Source: Notolepis coatsorum
Taxonomy: Eukaryota; Chordata; Actinopteri; Aulopiformes; Paralepididae
Reading direction: 5' to 3'
Assembly (NCBI GenBank): GCA_963971535.1
Contig: OZ020598.1
Coordinates: forward strand, 87,068,185-87,132,184
Length of the DNA stretch: 64,000 nt
Of the stretch, positions 30,042 through 41,685 are shown in pieces. The notes beneath the pieces were generated by a model. It was not told where the DNA came from and did no database searches. It worked only from the letters and a program-made list of their open reading frames with translations. Position 1 is the stretch's first letter; each line of letters opens with the position of its first letter. The position numbers and the translations under genes are program-made.

Positions 30042-31990
30042 TAGATCTGCACCTGGGGGAGGATGGTGCAGATCATGGTGGTGACACTCCCGGCTGTGAC
30101 ATTGTTGATTTGGAGACTGAGTATAGTTCGCTTTGCTCTGCTGCGCCTTCTGGCAAGACGGTGGTGTTTCAGGGGATACACAAACTTCAGGCAGTTGATA
30201 GTCTGTTTTATACAGACGTGTCTGTGGCGGGCAGAGTCCAGATGAAGGCCATGATAGACAGTGGATCTATGGCATGCTCTCTGAGTGAGGCTGCAGAGGC
30301 CCGCCTCTTGCAACACAACCCTGACGTCAGGAAATATCCCGCTGATGATATCATTGTGGTTGGCGCAGGCGGGCATCATGTCACACCAAAGGCAGTGTAT
30401 GAGTCAGAGGTCACTGTGTTTGGCTGCGAGCTGCTTATCCCAATGCTAGTGATCCCTGGGCAGACAGATGACTTGATACTGGGCAGCAATGCTATAAAGA
30501 GACTTTTGCAGTTGATGAAGAGCACAGAGAGTTACTGGAGGATCATGTCTGAACCAGGTGGTGCCATGGATGATGACTGTCGGCGGTTCTTGTCTCTCCT
30601 CTCTAATTCGGAGAGGTGGAGGGGAGAGTCTGTGCCTGACAAAGTTGGCACAGTCAAGCTGAACAAATGTGTTACACTACAGCCACAGTGTGAACACCTG
30701 GTTTGGGGAAAGTTGCCAGAGTCAGCTGGCATATCAACAGGCAGCACAGTGATTGTTGAACCGACCCAGTCGAGATCCAGGCCCAGGAATATCATGGTTG
30801 GACGAGTCATCACGCCATTATGGGGCGACAGGTGGGTCCCTCTCAAACTGATTAACCCCACCAATAAGACAGTTGTGTTAAAGAGAAATACGAAAGTTGC
30901 AGATGTCTTTCCCTGCATTGCAGTTGAGGATCTGTCTCCGCCTGAGGGCATAAAGATTAACACACAGCGTGTCACATGTAATTCTGACGAGCCAAGGTCC
31001 AGAGAGGAGATGGAAAGAGCAAAGGAGAAGCTGGGGTTACATGAGCTGAATCTTGAAGCCTGTGAGGTGTCTGATGAGTGGAGAGACAGACTTCTGCAAC
31101 TCGTTGAGGAATACGAGTCGATCTTCTCAAGACACAAGTTGGACTGTGGAGAGGCGACAGATGTCATCCATAAGATACACCTTATTGACGAAAAGCCATT
31201 CCGCTTGCCCTACCGGCGAGTACCACCGAACCACTATGAGAAGCTGAGAACTGCTCTGAATGAGATGGAAGAGAGAGGCATCATCCGGAAGTCGTACAGT
31301 GAGTACGCATCTCCCCTAGTTCTGGTATGGAAAAAGAATGGTGACCTGCGCATTTGCACCGACTTTTGGTGGCTCAACGCGAGAACTGTGAGGGACGCCC
31401 ATCTGCTACCTCACCAGAATGATGTCCTCGCTGCGCTTGGAGGGAATGTGTTTTTCTCGACTATGGATCTGACATCTGGCTTTTATAATGTGCCGCTGTA
31501 CGAGGAGCACAAGAGATACACAGCTTTTTCGTCACCATTTGGCCTCCATGAATACAACAGGCTACCCCAAGGACTGTCAAACAGCCCTGCAACATTCATG
31601 CGGATGATGTTGTCTATCTTTGGAGATGAAAATTTTACCAGCCTGCTCTGTTACCTGGATGACCTGATGATTTTTGCCCCCACTGAACAGCTAGCCCTCG
31701 AGCGCCTGGAGATGGTGTTTTCACACCTCAAGAACCACAATCTCAAGCTAGCACCCAAGAAATGTCACTTTCTGAGAACGACAGTCAAGTTTCTTGGACA
31801 TATTATCTGTGAGAATGGGGTGAAGACGGACCCTGACAAGGTTGAGGCAATAAACAATGTTCAAGAAGTTCACTTGATGGAGAGCGATGGTGTCACCCCT
31901 TCTCAGAAAAAGATGCGGTCTTTCCTGGGCTATATTATCAACACTTCATTGAAGGTTGCTCCGCAAAGGCCAGACCCCTCTTCAAGCTGC
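30038..31990 (+). pseudogene. Gypsy element 2: protease and reverse transcriptase region
   Basis: This frame is open from the gag stop, -1 relative to gag, with no ATG near its start. It contains the aspartic protease motif MIDSGSMACSLS (about 30,250), then the RT: LPYRRVPPNHYEKL, VWKKNGDLRICTDFWWLNAR, FFSTMDLTSGFYNVPL, LPQGLSNSPATFMRMM, catalytic CYLDDLMIF (about 31,650) and KFLGHIICENGVKTDP. The motif DFWWLN has Trp where Arg is usual. The frame shifts near 31,990, before RNase H, so full pol cannot be made. Confidence 0.87.
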
Positions 31991-32022
31991 TCTCCGGACA
32001 GAGACCTCAACATAAAGCCAAG

Positions 32023-32577
32023 GTGGGACGGAAGCCCAAGAAAAAATCCCCTCTCCCTCTGAAGCTCTCACCAAGCGACTGGGGCCCTGCATGTAAGGGT
32101 GCATTCGAGACCCTGAAGCGCGACCTAGCCCACAGCGTCACCTTAGCCCACCCTGAATTCAATGAGCCATTCATCCTTGCTGTTGATGCTTCATTTGATG
32201 GGATTGGAGCCGTTCTCTCCCAAATACCACCTGGTGAGAAAATTGCAAGGCCAGTCGCCTTTGCTAGTAAGACGCTGTCTCCATCTCAGATGAATTATCC
32301 AGCTCACAGACTGGAATTTCTGGCATTAAAGTGGGCAGTTTGTGAGAAGTTTAGCCATTGGCTAAAGGGAAGGCGCTTCACTGCATGGTCCGACAACAAC
32401 CCTCTGACTTACATCCTAACAAAGCCGCGTCTGGATGCATGTGAGCAACGATGGGTCGCCAAGCTCGCTGCGTATGACTTTGACCTGAAGTATGTCCCAG
32501 GGACCAAGAACATTGTTGCTGATGCTCTGAGCCGTGAGCCATTTGTCAAGTCATGCGTGAGTCACCGCCTTGTTTAG
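32023..32577 (+). pseudogene. Gypsy element 2: RNase H region
   Basis: Encodes ILAVDASFDGIGAVLSQ (first catalytic Asp), the RLEFLALKWAV motif (Glu), WSDNNPLTYIL (Asp) and VADALSREPF. It is in a different frame from the RT and ends in a TAG at 32,575 after which the same frame would continue, so this is a nonsense mutation in a longer pol. Confidence 0.85.
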
Positions 32578-32928
32578 GAGCCTTACATTGCGCTGCTGGA
32601 TGAGGTCAATGGTGTGGTCAAGGGTGTTGTGCAGGATGCTTTTCGGCTTTCTAACAATTGCCAAGCCATCCAGGTGGTAGGCGAGGGAGCGTCAGATGAT
32701 GGTGCTGCTCAAGACGAGGAGGACTCACGACTCGGAAGAGGCTCCATCGGTTCGGAGGAGGTCTCTGCAGTTCTGTCGGCTCATCGTAGCGGTGGAGTGT
32801 CCATGCTGCCCGGGGCTAACCCATCATCTCTCTAGCTGCCTGAAGAGGACCCGTCCATCGTTATCCCTCAAAGCCGCATCAGGAGTCTCCAGGAGCAAGA
32901 TACGACAATCAGCAGGGCTCTATACTAT

Positions 32929-34893
32929 GTGCAACGGCATAGGAAGCCTACCAGGCGTGAGAGGATGTCTGAGCCGGCCTGTGTCACTAAACTTCTTAAA
33001 AACTGGGAGAAGCTGAAGGTGCGTGATGGAATATTGCACAGGCTGAAGAGGGACCGCAAGCTTGATAAGAAGCTCTTTCAATTCATCGTGCCTGACAATC
33101 TTAAGCGGCAAGTTCTCCAGGGTGTCCATGATGCAGCCGGTCACCAGGGCCAGTCAAGAACACTCTCCCTTGCCAGGGAAAGATTTTTCTGGATTGGGAT
33201 GGAGAAAGACGTGATAAACTATGTGAAGCATTGTGAAAGGTGTATCCTTGGAAAGACACCCGAGCCAGAAGCCTGTGCACCCCTTGAGAATATTCGGACG
33301 TCCGCCCCGATGGAACTGGTGTGCATTGACTTCTGGTCTGCAGAGTTGAGCGACAAAAGAACAGTTGATGTCTTGGTCGTGACGGACCATTTTTCTAAGA
33401 TGGCACACGCCTTCCCCTGTCAGAACCAGTCCGCTAAACAAGTCGCCCGTCGGTTGTGGAACGATTTTTTCTGCATCTACGGCTTCCCCAGGAAAATCCA
33501 CTCAGATCAAGGGGCCAATTTTGAAAGCAGGCTTATAAAGGAACTTCTCGAGATGGCTGGAGTGGATAAGTCACATACCACCCCGTACCATCCCATGGGA
33601 AATGGGATCACAGAACGCTTCAACAGGACCTTGGGGAACATGATAAGAGCACTTCCCCCAAAGGAAAAGTCTAGATGGCCTCAGATGCTGCGGATGTTAA
33701 CATTCAGCTATAACTGCACGGTGCACGAGACAACCGGCTTCGCCCCGTTCTACTTGATGTTCGGGCGAGTCCCGCGTCTGCCCATCGACATTATGTTCCA
33801 GCATGTACTGAATGACGAGACCGTTGTCAGCCACCACGAATTGGTCACCCAGATGAAACGAGACTTGAGTGAGGCTGCACGGATTGCCCAGAGACAGAGC
33901 CATGACGAGCAGGCATGGCACGCAAGGCTTTACAATCGTAAGGTCAAGGGTTCACCTTTGGCTTTGGGTGATCGTGTACTGCTGGCTAATCGGGGTGAGA
34001 GAGGCAAGAGAAAGATCGCTGACAAGTGGAACTCAACCCTGTATGATGTCGTGTCAGTGAGGTCCCAGATTAATGTGTACAGGATCAGAGACGCTCAAAC
34101 TGGCAGAGAGAAGGTGGTGCACAGAAATCTCGTCCTCCCAGTTAGTTTCCTTCCCTTGGACGAAGACATTACTCCGAACCTTCTTGGGGACACAGATCTC
34201 AGTGATGCAGCATGCGAGAGTATTCAGGTCTCAGTGGTGGAGAATAATATGGAGGATTCGGATGTCAGGACCATGGACTGGCTCATGCGCAGCCCTGACG
34301 TTGTGGATCCTGATGATGAGGATGGCCCATCGAGTCGGGCGAGCAGTATCTCTCAATCAGATGGCATCCTGGCCAATGCCACTGATAGCTCTGTTCACCA
34401 CCACGTGATAAAGGAAGGCATTAACACCAGCCCAGGCCTGGACAGTACTGCCCACTTACCTGACATAGACCCGAGCAGTGCAGCCCACTCACCAGTCCTA
34501 GACTCGCACAGGGGGGCGCTCCTAGTTGACACAGACTCCATCTCTTGTAGTGACTCCCTGCATACGGTTGAGGTTCAGCTTGAACAAGCTGTTGACACAG
34601 ACTCCATCTCTTGTAGTGACTCCCTGCATACGGTTGAGGTTCAGCTTGAGCAAGTAGTTTGCACAGACTCCATCTCTTGTAGTGACTCCCTGCATACGGT
34701 TGAGGTTCAGCTTGAGCAAGTAGTTTGCACACAACCGCAAGATAGTTACGCTGGTTCAGTTGTTACACGGTTTGGGAGACAGGTCAAACCTCCTATGAGG
34801 CTGATTTGTGAGATGTTAGGACAGCGGGTTGGGGATGCTTTAGCTGTTATTGATCCCGGTATGTGCTCCCTTACACGTGTTTTGCCGGTCTAG
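32929..34893 (+). pseudogene. Gypsy element 2: integrase region and C-terminal extension
   Basis: A 654-residue frame. It holds an H-H-C-C module (HDAAGHQGQSRTLSL ... CERCILGK), DDE residues in CIDFWSAEL, HSDQGANFESRL and NGITERFNRTLG, and an integrase C-terminal domain with LGDRVLLANRGERG and YDVVSVRSQINVYRI. A Ser/Asp-rich extension follows with three tandem copies of a 22-residue unit (TDSISCSDSLHTVEVQLEQ). The ends are open but the upstream frames are broken. Confidence 0.87.
34527..34725 (+). repeat. 66-bp x 3 in-frame tandem repeat in the integrase extension
   Basis: Units begin at about 34,528, 34,594 and 34,660 with GACACAGACTCCATCTCTTG or GCACAGACTCC. The period is exactly 66 bp, so each copy adds 22 residues without a frameshift, and copies are nearly identical. 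Confidence 0.92.
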
Positions 34894-35303
34894 ATGACAG
34901 AGTTTTATTTTTATTTATTTATTTTTTTCATTCATTTCTTGATTTTGATTTCATCCTGGATAATGGTCAAGCAATGGTTCAAGATCCATGTGCCTTTGTC
35001 TAGTTTGGTATGGGATTAATGGCGCTGAGGGAAGAGGGTGGATAACTAGATATGTAGTAAGAGCAAGAGTTATGTAGGTATTGGAGGTGTAAATGGCATC
35101 TCTGTTTTGTCTGCGATAAGTATGGGGTCTGGTACCACCCTATTCTCACGCACTTCCTTTGGAAGGGTTTCAAATTGACATTGTTGTACATCAGTGCTCT
35201 AGTTTCTCTTTTTGAGAGGCTTTTTGCTTCCCCCTCTCTCCCTCTGCCATTCTTGTTTTGTGACGTTCTGGAGTATTCCCAAATTAAGCAGAATTTAAGG
35301 GGG
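34894..35303 (+). other. Gypsy 2 region between pol and 3' LTR
   Basis: Non-coding. It ends in the purine tract AATTTAAGGGGG (about 35,292-35,303), a likely polypurine tract directly before the LTR start. Confidence 0.6.
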
Positions 35304-36579
35304 TGTATGTAACGGATTGAAGAATGATCAGCTGTTTTAGTTTACCGTTTTTAGTTTATTGTAAATTCTGAATGATTTGGGATAACCAACTATTGTAAAT
35401 AGGTATTTTATTTTGAAATCGTCACTTCAAGAGGAAGTGACGTATTTGCTGCGCGACGTATGGTATCTGGCTTTACATGCTGCTTCCACCTCAGTCTCTG
35501 GTCTAAGCCGATAATGTTGTAAATAGGTTTCCAAGTAATAAACCGAGTTATGATCAGTGGTTTGATGTTGATGATGTGCAGTTGTGTATCTGTTTATAAG
35601 AGATCTGGCCGTTTTCGCGAACTATTATATGAGCACGTTGGTAAACTAGTATTCATGGGGGGGAGGGGCTTTACACCTGGCGCTGCTGAGAAGTGTGTGT
35701 TCTAACTGGAGTTTTCTCCTACCACAGAGATGTGTGTACTAAACCAACATTGATGTGCTTAAGGCTGACGGCATTGTATGTCTCTTATGCTTGACAGGTG
35801 TGTTGTGATGTTTTTGGTCAATTGTATTTTCTAATCTTTTATTTTATAATGTTTTATTCTAATGTTGTATTTTCTAATGTTTTATTCTAATGTTGTATTT
35901 TCTAATGTTTTATATTATAATGTCTGATTCATATACCTCAGTCTATCCGTGAATGATAAGAGAGATGTGTGTACTAAACCAACATTGATGTGCTTAAGGC
36001 TGACGGCATTGTATGTCTCTTATGCTTGACAGGTATGTTGTGATGTTTTTGGTCAATTGTATTTTCTAATCTTTTATTTTATAATGTTTTATTCTAATGT
36101 TGTATTTTCTAATGTTTTATTCTAATGTTGTATTTTCTAATGTTTTATATTATAATGTCTGATTCATATACCTCAGTCTATCCGTGAATGATAAGAGAGA
36201 TGTGTGTACTAAACCAACATTGATGTGCTTAAGGCTGACGGCATTGTATGTCTCTTATGCTTGACAGGTATGTTGTGATGTTTTTGGTCAATTGTATTTT
36301 CTAATCTTTTATTTTATAATGTTTTATTCTAATGTTGTATTTTCTAATGTTTTATTCTAATGTTGTATTTTCTAATGTTTTATATTATAATGTCTGATTC
36401 ATATACCTCAGTCTATCCGTGAATGATAAGAGAGATGTGTGTACTAAACCAACATTGATGTGCTTAAGGCTGACGGCATTGTATGTCTCTTATGCTTGAC
36501 AGTATAAAGAAAAGAAGTACTCCGTCCATCCTGTCTCCCGTGTCCATTATTCAAGCAGAGCAGGAACACAGTGGTCACA
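35304..36579 (+). mobile_element. 3' LTR of Gypsy element 2, enlarged by a 235-bp array
   Basis: Starts TGTATGTAACGG (35,304; or TGTAACGG, 35,308) after the PPT, and ends GTGGTCACA at 36,579, identical to the 5' LTR end. Parts 35,466-35,796 and 36,431-36,579 align to the 5' LTR. The middle (35,726-36,501) is a tandem array absent from the 5' LTR, which makes this LTR about 1.28 kb. Confidence 0.82.
35726..36501 (+). repeat. 235-bp tandem array (3.3 units) within the LTR
   Basis: AGAGATGTGTGTACTAAACC starts at 35,726, 35,961, 36,196 and 36,431. Each unit has a 71-bp part shared with the 5' LTR and a 164-bp AT-rich spacer not present there. Copies are almost identical. Confidence 0.93.
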
Positions 36580-36610
36580 CATGCAGTATAGCAACTGAGG
36601 CACATGTAAT

Positions 36611-38052
36611 CACCCATGTACATGTCAAAATACTTCCCAAAGGTCAGTGAATACCACGATCACAACACCAGAGGGAGCTCCACAAATCATGTTAAACCCA
36701 GATTCGGCTCAAACAAGGGACTAAACACGTTTCGCAATTATGCCACATCAATGTGGAACGCCCTACCCAAAGCTAAAGGAATGTGAATCACTACCCACTT
36801 TCAAAAACACTCTCAAAGAACACCTACGAGAGACTGCAATTCGAAACTGGCCCCTACAAATGTCCTAACCCAGTTGTACAGTAAATGACCAAGTATGGCT
36901 TTGTCAGTATTCCAATGTACAGTGTACAGTGTCCCCCCCCTACCCAACCCCCCCCCCCCCCCACCTCCAATGTACAGCCCCCACCCACCCACCCACCCAA
37001 CCCCACCCCACCCAGTTTCAAGTTTCAAGTTTCTTTAATAGTTGTCATACAGAAGTACAGAATACTTTTATACAAAATGCTTCTTACTGTTACGCTCCAG
37101 AGACTGTGCTAGACAAGATAAGTATGAAATAAAATAGTATAGCATGTAGAATAGAAGTAAAAATAGAGGTCACAGTGTTCAGTATAGACATATGTACAAT
37201 GTTCGATGCAGAATAGAAGTAACTGAGTTACCATACAATATACTATGCAATGTACTAATATACAATACTATATAGTGCAGAGCAGAAATGGGATGAGGTA
37301 CAATTTAGGTACAATTTACAGTAAGGTGTACGAGTTGTAGTGCAAATCCTTTACCAATAAATATAAAGTGTAAAGTGTGTTTCAGTGATCTAAAGTGTGG
37401 AGAGTGGGTGCTGCAGTGTGTTGTTTGTTTAAGTGAGTGTGGGTGTGTGTGCTGTGTGCATTAGATGGTTGTTGCATAGTGTTTATTGTTCGTTGAGCAG
37501 CCTGATGGCCTGGGGATAGAAGCTTCTTCTGAGTCTTTCTGTGCTCGCCTTAAGACTCCGGTATCGCTTGCCTGACCGCAGAAGTTCAAAGAGGCAGTTG
37601 TTTGGGTGGCTGGAGTCCTTGATGATTCTCTTAGCCTTACCCCTGCACCGCTTGTTGTAAATGTTCTGGAGGGTGGGAAGCCCCCCTCCAATTGTGCGTT
37701 CGGCTGAACGTGTCACTCTTTGTAGTCTGCTACGGTCCCACCCAACCTCCTCCAATGTACAGTTTCTACGTCAAATGTATATACACTCTTTTTCTGGACA
37801 CTTTTTGTATCACAAACAGTACTATATTTGCAAATCTGATGTCATAAATGTATAGATGTAGCAGTACTGTCTATCTGTATGTCATGTATGTCATATATGT
37901 TATGATGAATTGAAAATGGGGGACCCTGATGTAAACAAGACGAAAGTCTTTCTCTGGTCTGCATCCCCTTAATAATTGTATGTATTGAACTGTACTGTAC
38001 TGTACCCATTCTGCAATCTGTTAATAAACTTTTCAATCAATCAATCAATCCA
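36611..38052 (+). mobile_element. TTGA-tailed LINE, copy interrupted by an antisense L2
   Basis: The coding 3' end (HNTRGSSTNHVKP-like, NALPK) is at 36,611-36,870, the C-rich 3' UTR to 37,016, then an L2, then UTR again from about 37,740 ('ccacccaacctcctccaatgtacag') to the tail 'caatcaatcaatc' at 38,052. A short deletion shifts the frame at 36,773. Confidence 0.78.
37017..37739 (-). mobile_element. L2-clade LINE 3' fragment, antisense
   Basis: Begins with the reversed tail 'gtttcaagtttcaagtttc'. The minus strand encodes WDRSRLQRVTRSAERTIGG, KRIIKDSSHPNNCLFELLRS and 'FYPQAIRLLNEQ'. CCCACCCA-like sequence flanks both sides and may be the target duplication, though it is low complexity. Confidence 0.8.
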
Positions 38053-38097
38053 ACTACCCCAAATCCGTTCGAAAATGACAGTAAAGTGCTTCTAAAG

Positions 38098-38099
38098 AT

Positions 38100-38186
<87 letters not shown>
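38098..38186. repeat. (GA)n microsatellite
   Basis: About 44 GA units with two AA interruptions, directly at the 5' border of a LINE copy. Confidence 0.95.
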
Positions 38187-38187
38187 T

Positions 38188-39075
38188 GCAACTTGTTCCT
38201 GTTTGCGGACGACTCAGCCATGCTGGTCTCTGACAAGAACAAGTTACAGGTTGAAAAAACTGATAACAAACTATCATTACACATGGGCAAAACAAAGTCC
38301 ATTCTCTTCGGTTCAAATAACAAACCCAGCAAGACCAACGGCTTTTCAGTTACAGTGGGTGACAATATTGTCACAAGGAAAGAAGAAATTACCTACCTGG
38401 GTTCCATCCTAGAGGCAAATCTTTCCTGTGACAAAATGGCATCCAATGTAATAAAAAAAGTCAACCAACGAACTCGATTCTTGTACCGGATCTCCTCTCT
38501 GGTAAACAAGAATACCCTGAAGACTCTGGCAGGAGCACTCATTCAAGGGTACTACGACTATGCTTGCACCTCATGGTACCAAAGCACCTCAAAGGCGCTA
38601 AAAACAAAATTACAAACATCTTACTCCTAGAACCCACCTCACCCCTGCCCACTTTGACAACCTAGGATGGCTTAGAGTAGACGACAGAGTACAGCAACTT
38701 GCAATGGGCCTGGTCTACAAGATACACTACACCACTAAGGTACCCATGTACATGTAAAAATACTTCCCAAAGGTCAGTGAATACCACGATCACAACACCA
38801 GAGGGAGCTCCACAAATCATGTTAAACCCAGATTCGGCTCAAACAAGGGACTAAACACGTTTCGCAATTATGCCACATCAATGTGGAACGCCCTACCCAA
38901 AGCTGTAAAGGAATGTGAATCACTACTCACTTTCAAAACCACTCTCAAAGAACACCTACGGGAGACTGCAATTCGAAACTGGCCCCTGTAAATGTCCTAA
39001 CCCAACCCCCTCCAATGTACAGTAAATTACCAAGTATGGTTTTGTCAATATTCCAATGTACAGTTTTGCTTGTAC
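38188..39075 (+). mobile_element. TTGA-tailed LINE, 5'-truncated copy with RT FADD box
   Basis: Encodes LFLFADDSAMLVSDKNK (RT catalytic box), SLHMGKTKSILFGSNN, EITYLGSILEANLSCDKM and the C-terminal region. A deletion near 38,620 removes about 45 bp ('QNKLVRLLLDL') relative to the 17-kb and 41-kb copies, and it lacks the final tail. Confidence 0.8.
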
Positions 39076-39236
39076 AGTTGTACAGAGTTCACCCCAGTCA
39101 TAGGAGGGCGTGACTCAAGCAGCCTGTGGCTTTATCCTGCTAATTAGACCTATCAACAGTCAGAGGCCAGGCTTTGTGTTTAAATACCCCACTCAGCGAT
39201 CTTCCTGTTGCCTATGCCTGGGCTGTGCTTCTCTGT

Positions 39237-39237
39237 T

Positions 39238-39285
<48 letters not shown>

Positions 39286-39330
39286 AACTTTACATCAGGG
39301 TCCCGCATTTTCAATTCATAATGAAAGGTA
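39237..39330 (-). mobile_element. TTGA-tailed LINE 3' tip, antisense
   Basis: A perfect (TTGA)n run at 39,237-39,284 followed by 'aaaactttacatcagggtcccgcattttcaattcat', a reversed and internally deleted 3' end of the family. Confidence 0.7.
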
Positions 39331-39427
39331 CTTGAGCTGCCCAACCGATTTCCAACACACTTTTGAGGCGTTCCAAAAGCTCTTTCTGTCCAACTACTAA
39401 AACTCAAGATGTATCAGGACATGTGTA

Positions 39428-39665
39428 TACGACAGTGGCTCAGGAGGTACAGCGGTCGTCTTCTAATAGAAGGTTTCCCACTTTGAGTCCCGCTCCTCTT
39501 GGGCCGCGTGCTGATGTGTCCTTGAGCAAGACACTTAACCCATAATTGCTCCAGATGAGCCGGTTGGCACCTTGCATGGTTGCCTCCGCCGTCTGTGTGT
39601 GAATGTGTGAAGGAATGGGTGAATGTGAGGAACACAATTGTAAAGCTCTATATGCATCATTTACC
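39428..39665 (+). mobile_element. tRNA-derived SINE
   Basis: The head has TGGCTCAGGAGGTACAGCGG (tRNA A-box region) and a weak B box 'actttgagtcccgc'. The body has the phrases 'gtgtccttgagcaagacacttaaccc' and 'gtgtgaatgtgtgaaggaatgggtgaatgtgag ... attgtaaagc' that mark a well-known fish SINE class. Confidence 0.75.
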
Positions 39666-40027
39666 ATTTTTGATATAACTCATTACAATATATATTCATA
39701 TAATGTTATGCCATTTTCTGCTGCCTCAAGTAAGTACTGTCCATACAGCTGGCTCTACACAAGGCAACTTGTGTGGTTGTAAGTTAAACCTTTAGTGTTG
39801 TTATTATCACAAAGCCATTTTGTGATTTTTAGAGGCTGCCTGCTACCAAGTTGGAGAAATCAGCTACTCACTGCCTCACTGAAATACTGCCTTTCTGAAT
39901 CAAGAGTGCTCTTTTTATTGGGCTTGATGGCTAGTGCTGCTGCCTTTCATGCTGGCTTAAAGACTGATTTAAAACTAGGTCAGCAGAGCTTTGTTTTTCT
40001 TTGAATGTTACTGTATTTCTTCCTGTC

Positions 40028-40125
40028 AGTTTGGACCCCATGATACATGTGACACCAGATGAGGCAATGAAGCATGCGTGGATTCACCAGGGGTGCAAAC
40101 ATAGGTCGTACCCGTTTTAGGGCTA
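40028..40125 (+). pseudogene. orphan exon fragment of a DYRK4-like kinase
   Basis: After a good splice-acceptor-like sequence (TGTATTTCTTCCTGTCAG, ending at 40,028) the frame reads LDPMIHVTPDEAMKHAWIHQG. The MTPDEAMKHAWIHQ-type motif is the end of the kinase domain (subdomain XI) in DYRK-family kinases, closest in my memory to DYRK4. The frame soon stops (40,118-40,123) and a LINE tail begins at 40,129. No other kinase exon was found in the window, so this is a displaced or truncated exon. An unrelated short match is possible. Confidence 0.5.
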
Positions 40126-40128
40126 TTG

Positions 40129-41470
40129 TCTGATTGATTGATTGATTGATTGAAAACTTTATTAACAGATTGCAGAATGGGTACAATACAGTACAGCTCA
40201 ATACACACAATTGTTAAGGGGATGCAGACCAGAGAAAGACTTTCGTCTTGTTTACACCAGGGTCCCCCATTTTCAATTCATCAGGACATATATGACATAC
40301 ATGACATACAGATAGTCAGTACTGCTACATCTATACATTTATGACATACCAGATTTGCAAATACAGTACTGTTTGTGATACAGAAGGAGTCAAGAAAAGG
40401 GAGTATATACATTTGACGTAGAAACTGTACATTGGAGGAGGTTGGGTGGGGGGGGTTGGGTACACTGGGATATTGACAACCATACTGGGTAATTTACATT
40501 GGAGGTGGGTGGGGGGGGGGGGGGCACATTGTATAAACAAGCAAAACTGTACATTGAGGGGGGGGGGGGGGGGGACTCTGTACAAACAAACAAAATTGTA
40601 CATTGGACTATTGACAAGACCATACTAGGTAAATGACTGTACATTGGAGGGGGTTGGGTTAGGATATTTACAGGGGCCAGTGTTGCATTGCAGTCTCCCG
40701 TAGGTGTCTCTTGAGAGAGGTTTTGAAAGTGGGTAGTGATCCACATTCCTTTATAGCTTTGGGTAGGGCGTTCCACATTGATGTGGCATAATTGCGAAAC
40801 GTGTTTAGTCCCTTATTTGAGCCGAATCTGGGTTTAACATGATTTGTGGAGCTCCCTCTGGTGTTGTGATCGTGGTATTCACTGACCTTTGGGAAGTATT
40901 TTGCCATGTACATGGGTACCTTGGTCGTGTAGTGTATCTTGTAGACCAGGCCCATTGCAAGTTGCTGTACTCTGTCATCTACTCTAAGCCATCCTAGGTT
41001 GTCAAAGTGGGCAGGGGTGAGGTGGGTTCTAGGAGTAAGGTCAAGCAGTAGTCTGACCAGTTTGTTTTGAGATGTTTGTAATTTTGTTTTTAGCGCCTTT
41101 GAGGTGCTTTGGTACCATGAGGTGCAAGCATAGTCGTAGTACCCCTGAATGAGTGCTCCTGCCAGAGTCTTCAGGGTATTCTTGTTTACCAGAGAGGAGA
41201 TCCGGTACAAGAATCGAGTTCGTTGGTTGACTTTTTTTTATTACATTGGATGCCATTTTGTCACAGGAGAGATTAGCCTCTAGGATGGAACCCAGGTAGG
41301 TAATTTCATCTTTCCTTGTGACAATATTGTCACCCACTGTAACTGAGAAGCCGTCGGTCTTGCTGAGTTTGTTATTTGAACCGAAGAGAATGGACTCTGT
41401 TTTGCCCATGTGTAATGATAGTTTGTTATCAGCGAGCCATATGCAGATTCTGCCTAGTTCAGAGCTGAGG
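40129..41470 (-). mobile_element. TTGA-tailed LINE, longest antisense copy
   Basis: The tail (TGAT)n is at 40,129-40,155, followed by the 3' UTR with several poly-G runs, then coding sequence on the minus strand to about 41,470: WLADNKLSLHMGKTESILFG, GDNIVTRKDEITYLGS, RISSLVNKNTLKTLAGALIQ, QNKLVRLLLDLTPRTHL, KYFPKVSEYHDHNTRGS and SMWNALPKAIKECGSLP. One frameshift near 41,210-41,260. This is the best copy for defining the family. Confidence 0.85.
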
Positions 41471-41685
41471 GCTGTCCTACTTGAGCTGTCCTACTTGAGA
41501 GTTGCAGCTCTGATGAGTTGCAGCTTTATGGACACAGACCACCCACTGAGAGTTTCAGCTCTGACAAGCAGCAGCACTTGCACAGGACATTCTATCCAAC
41601 TGCAGCAAATGAGAGGACACACATGGCCCTGAGAGGACAGACACACATGTCCCTCAGAAGAGGAGACACATGTCCCTGTATTTAT

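Noticed and set aside
30532-31167. 211-residue minus-strand frame
   Set aside because: Antisense shadow of the Gypsy 2 pol region.
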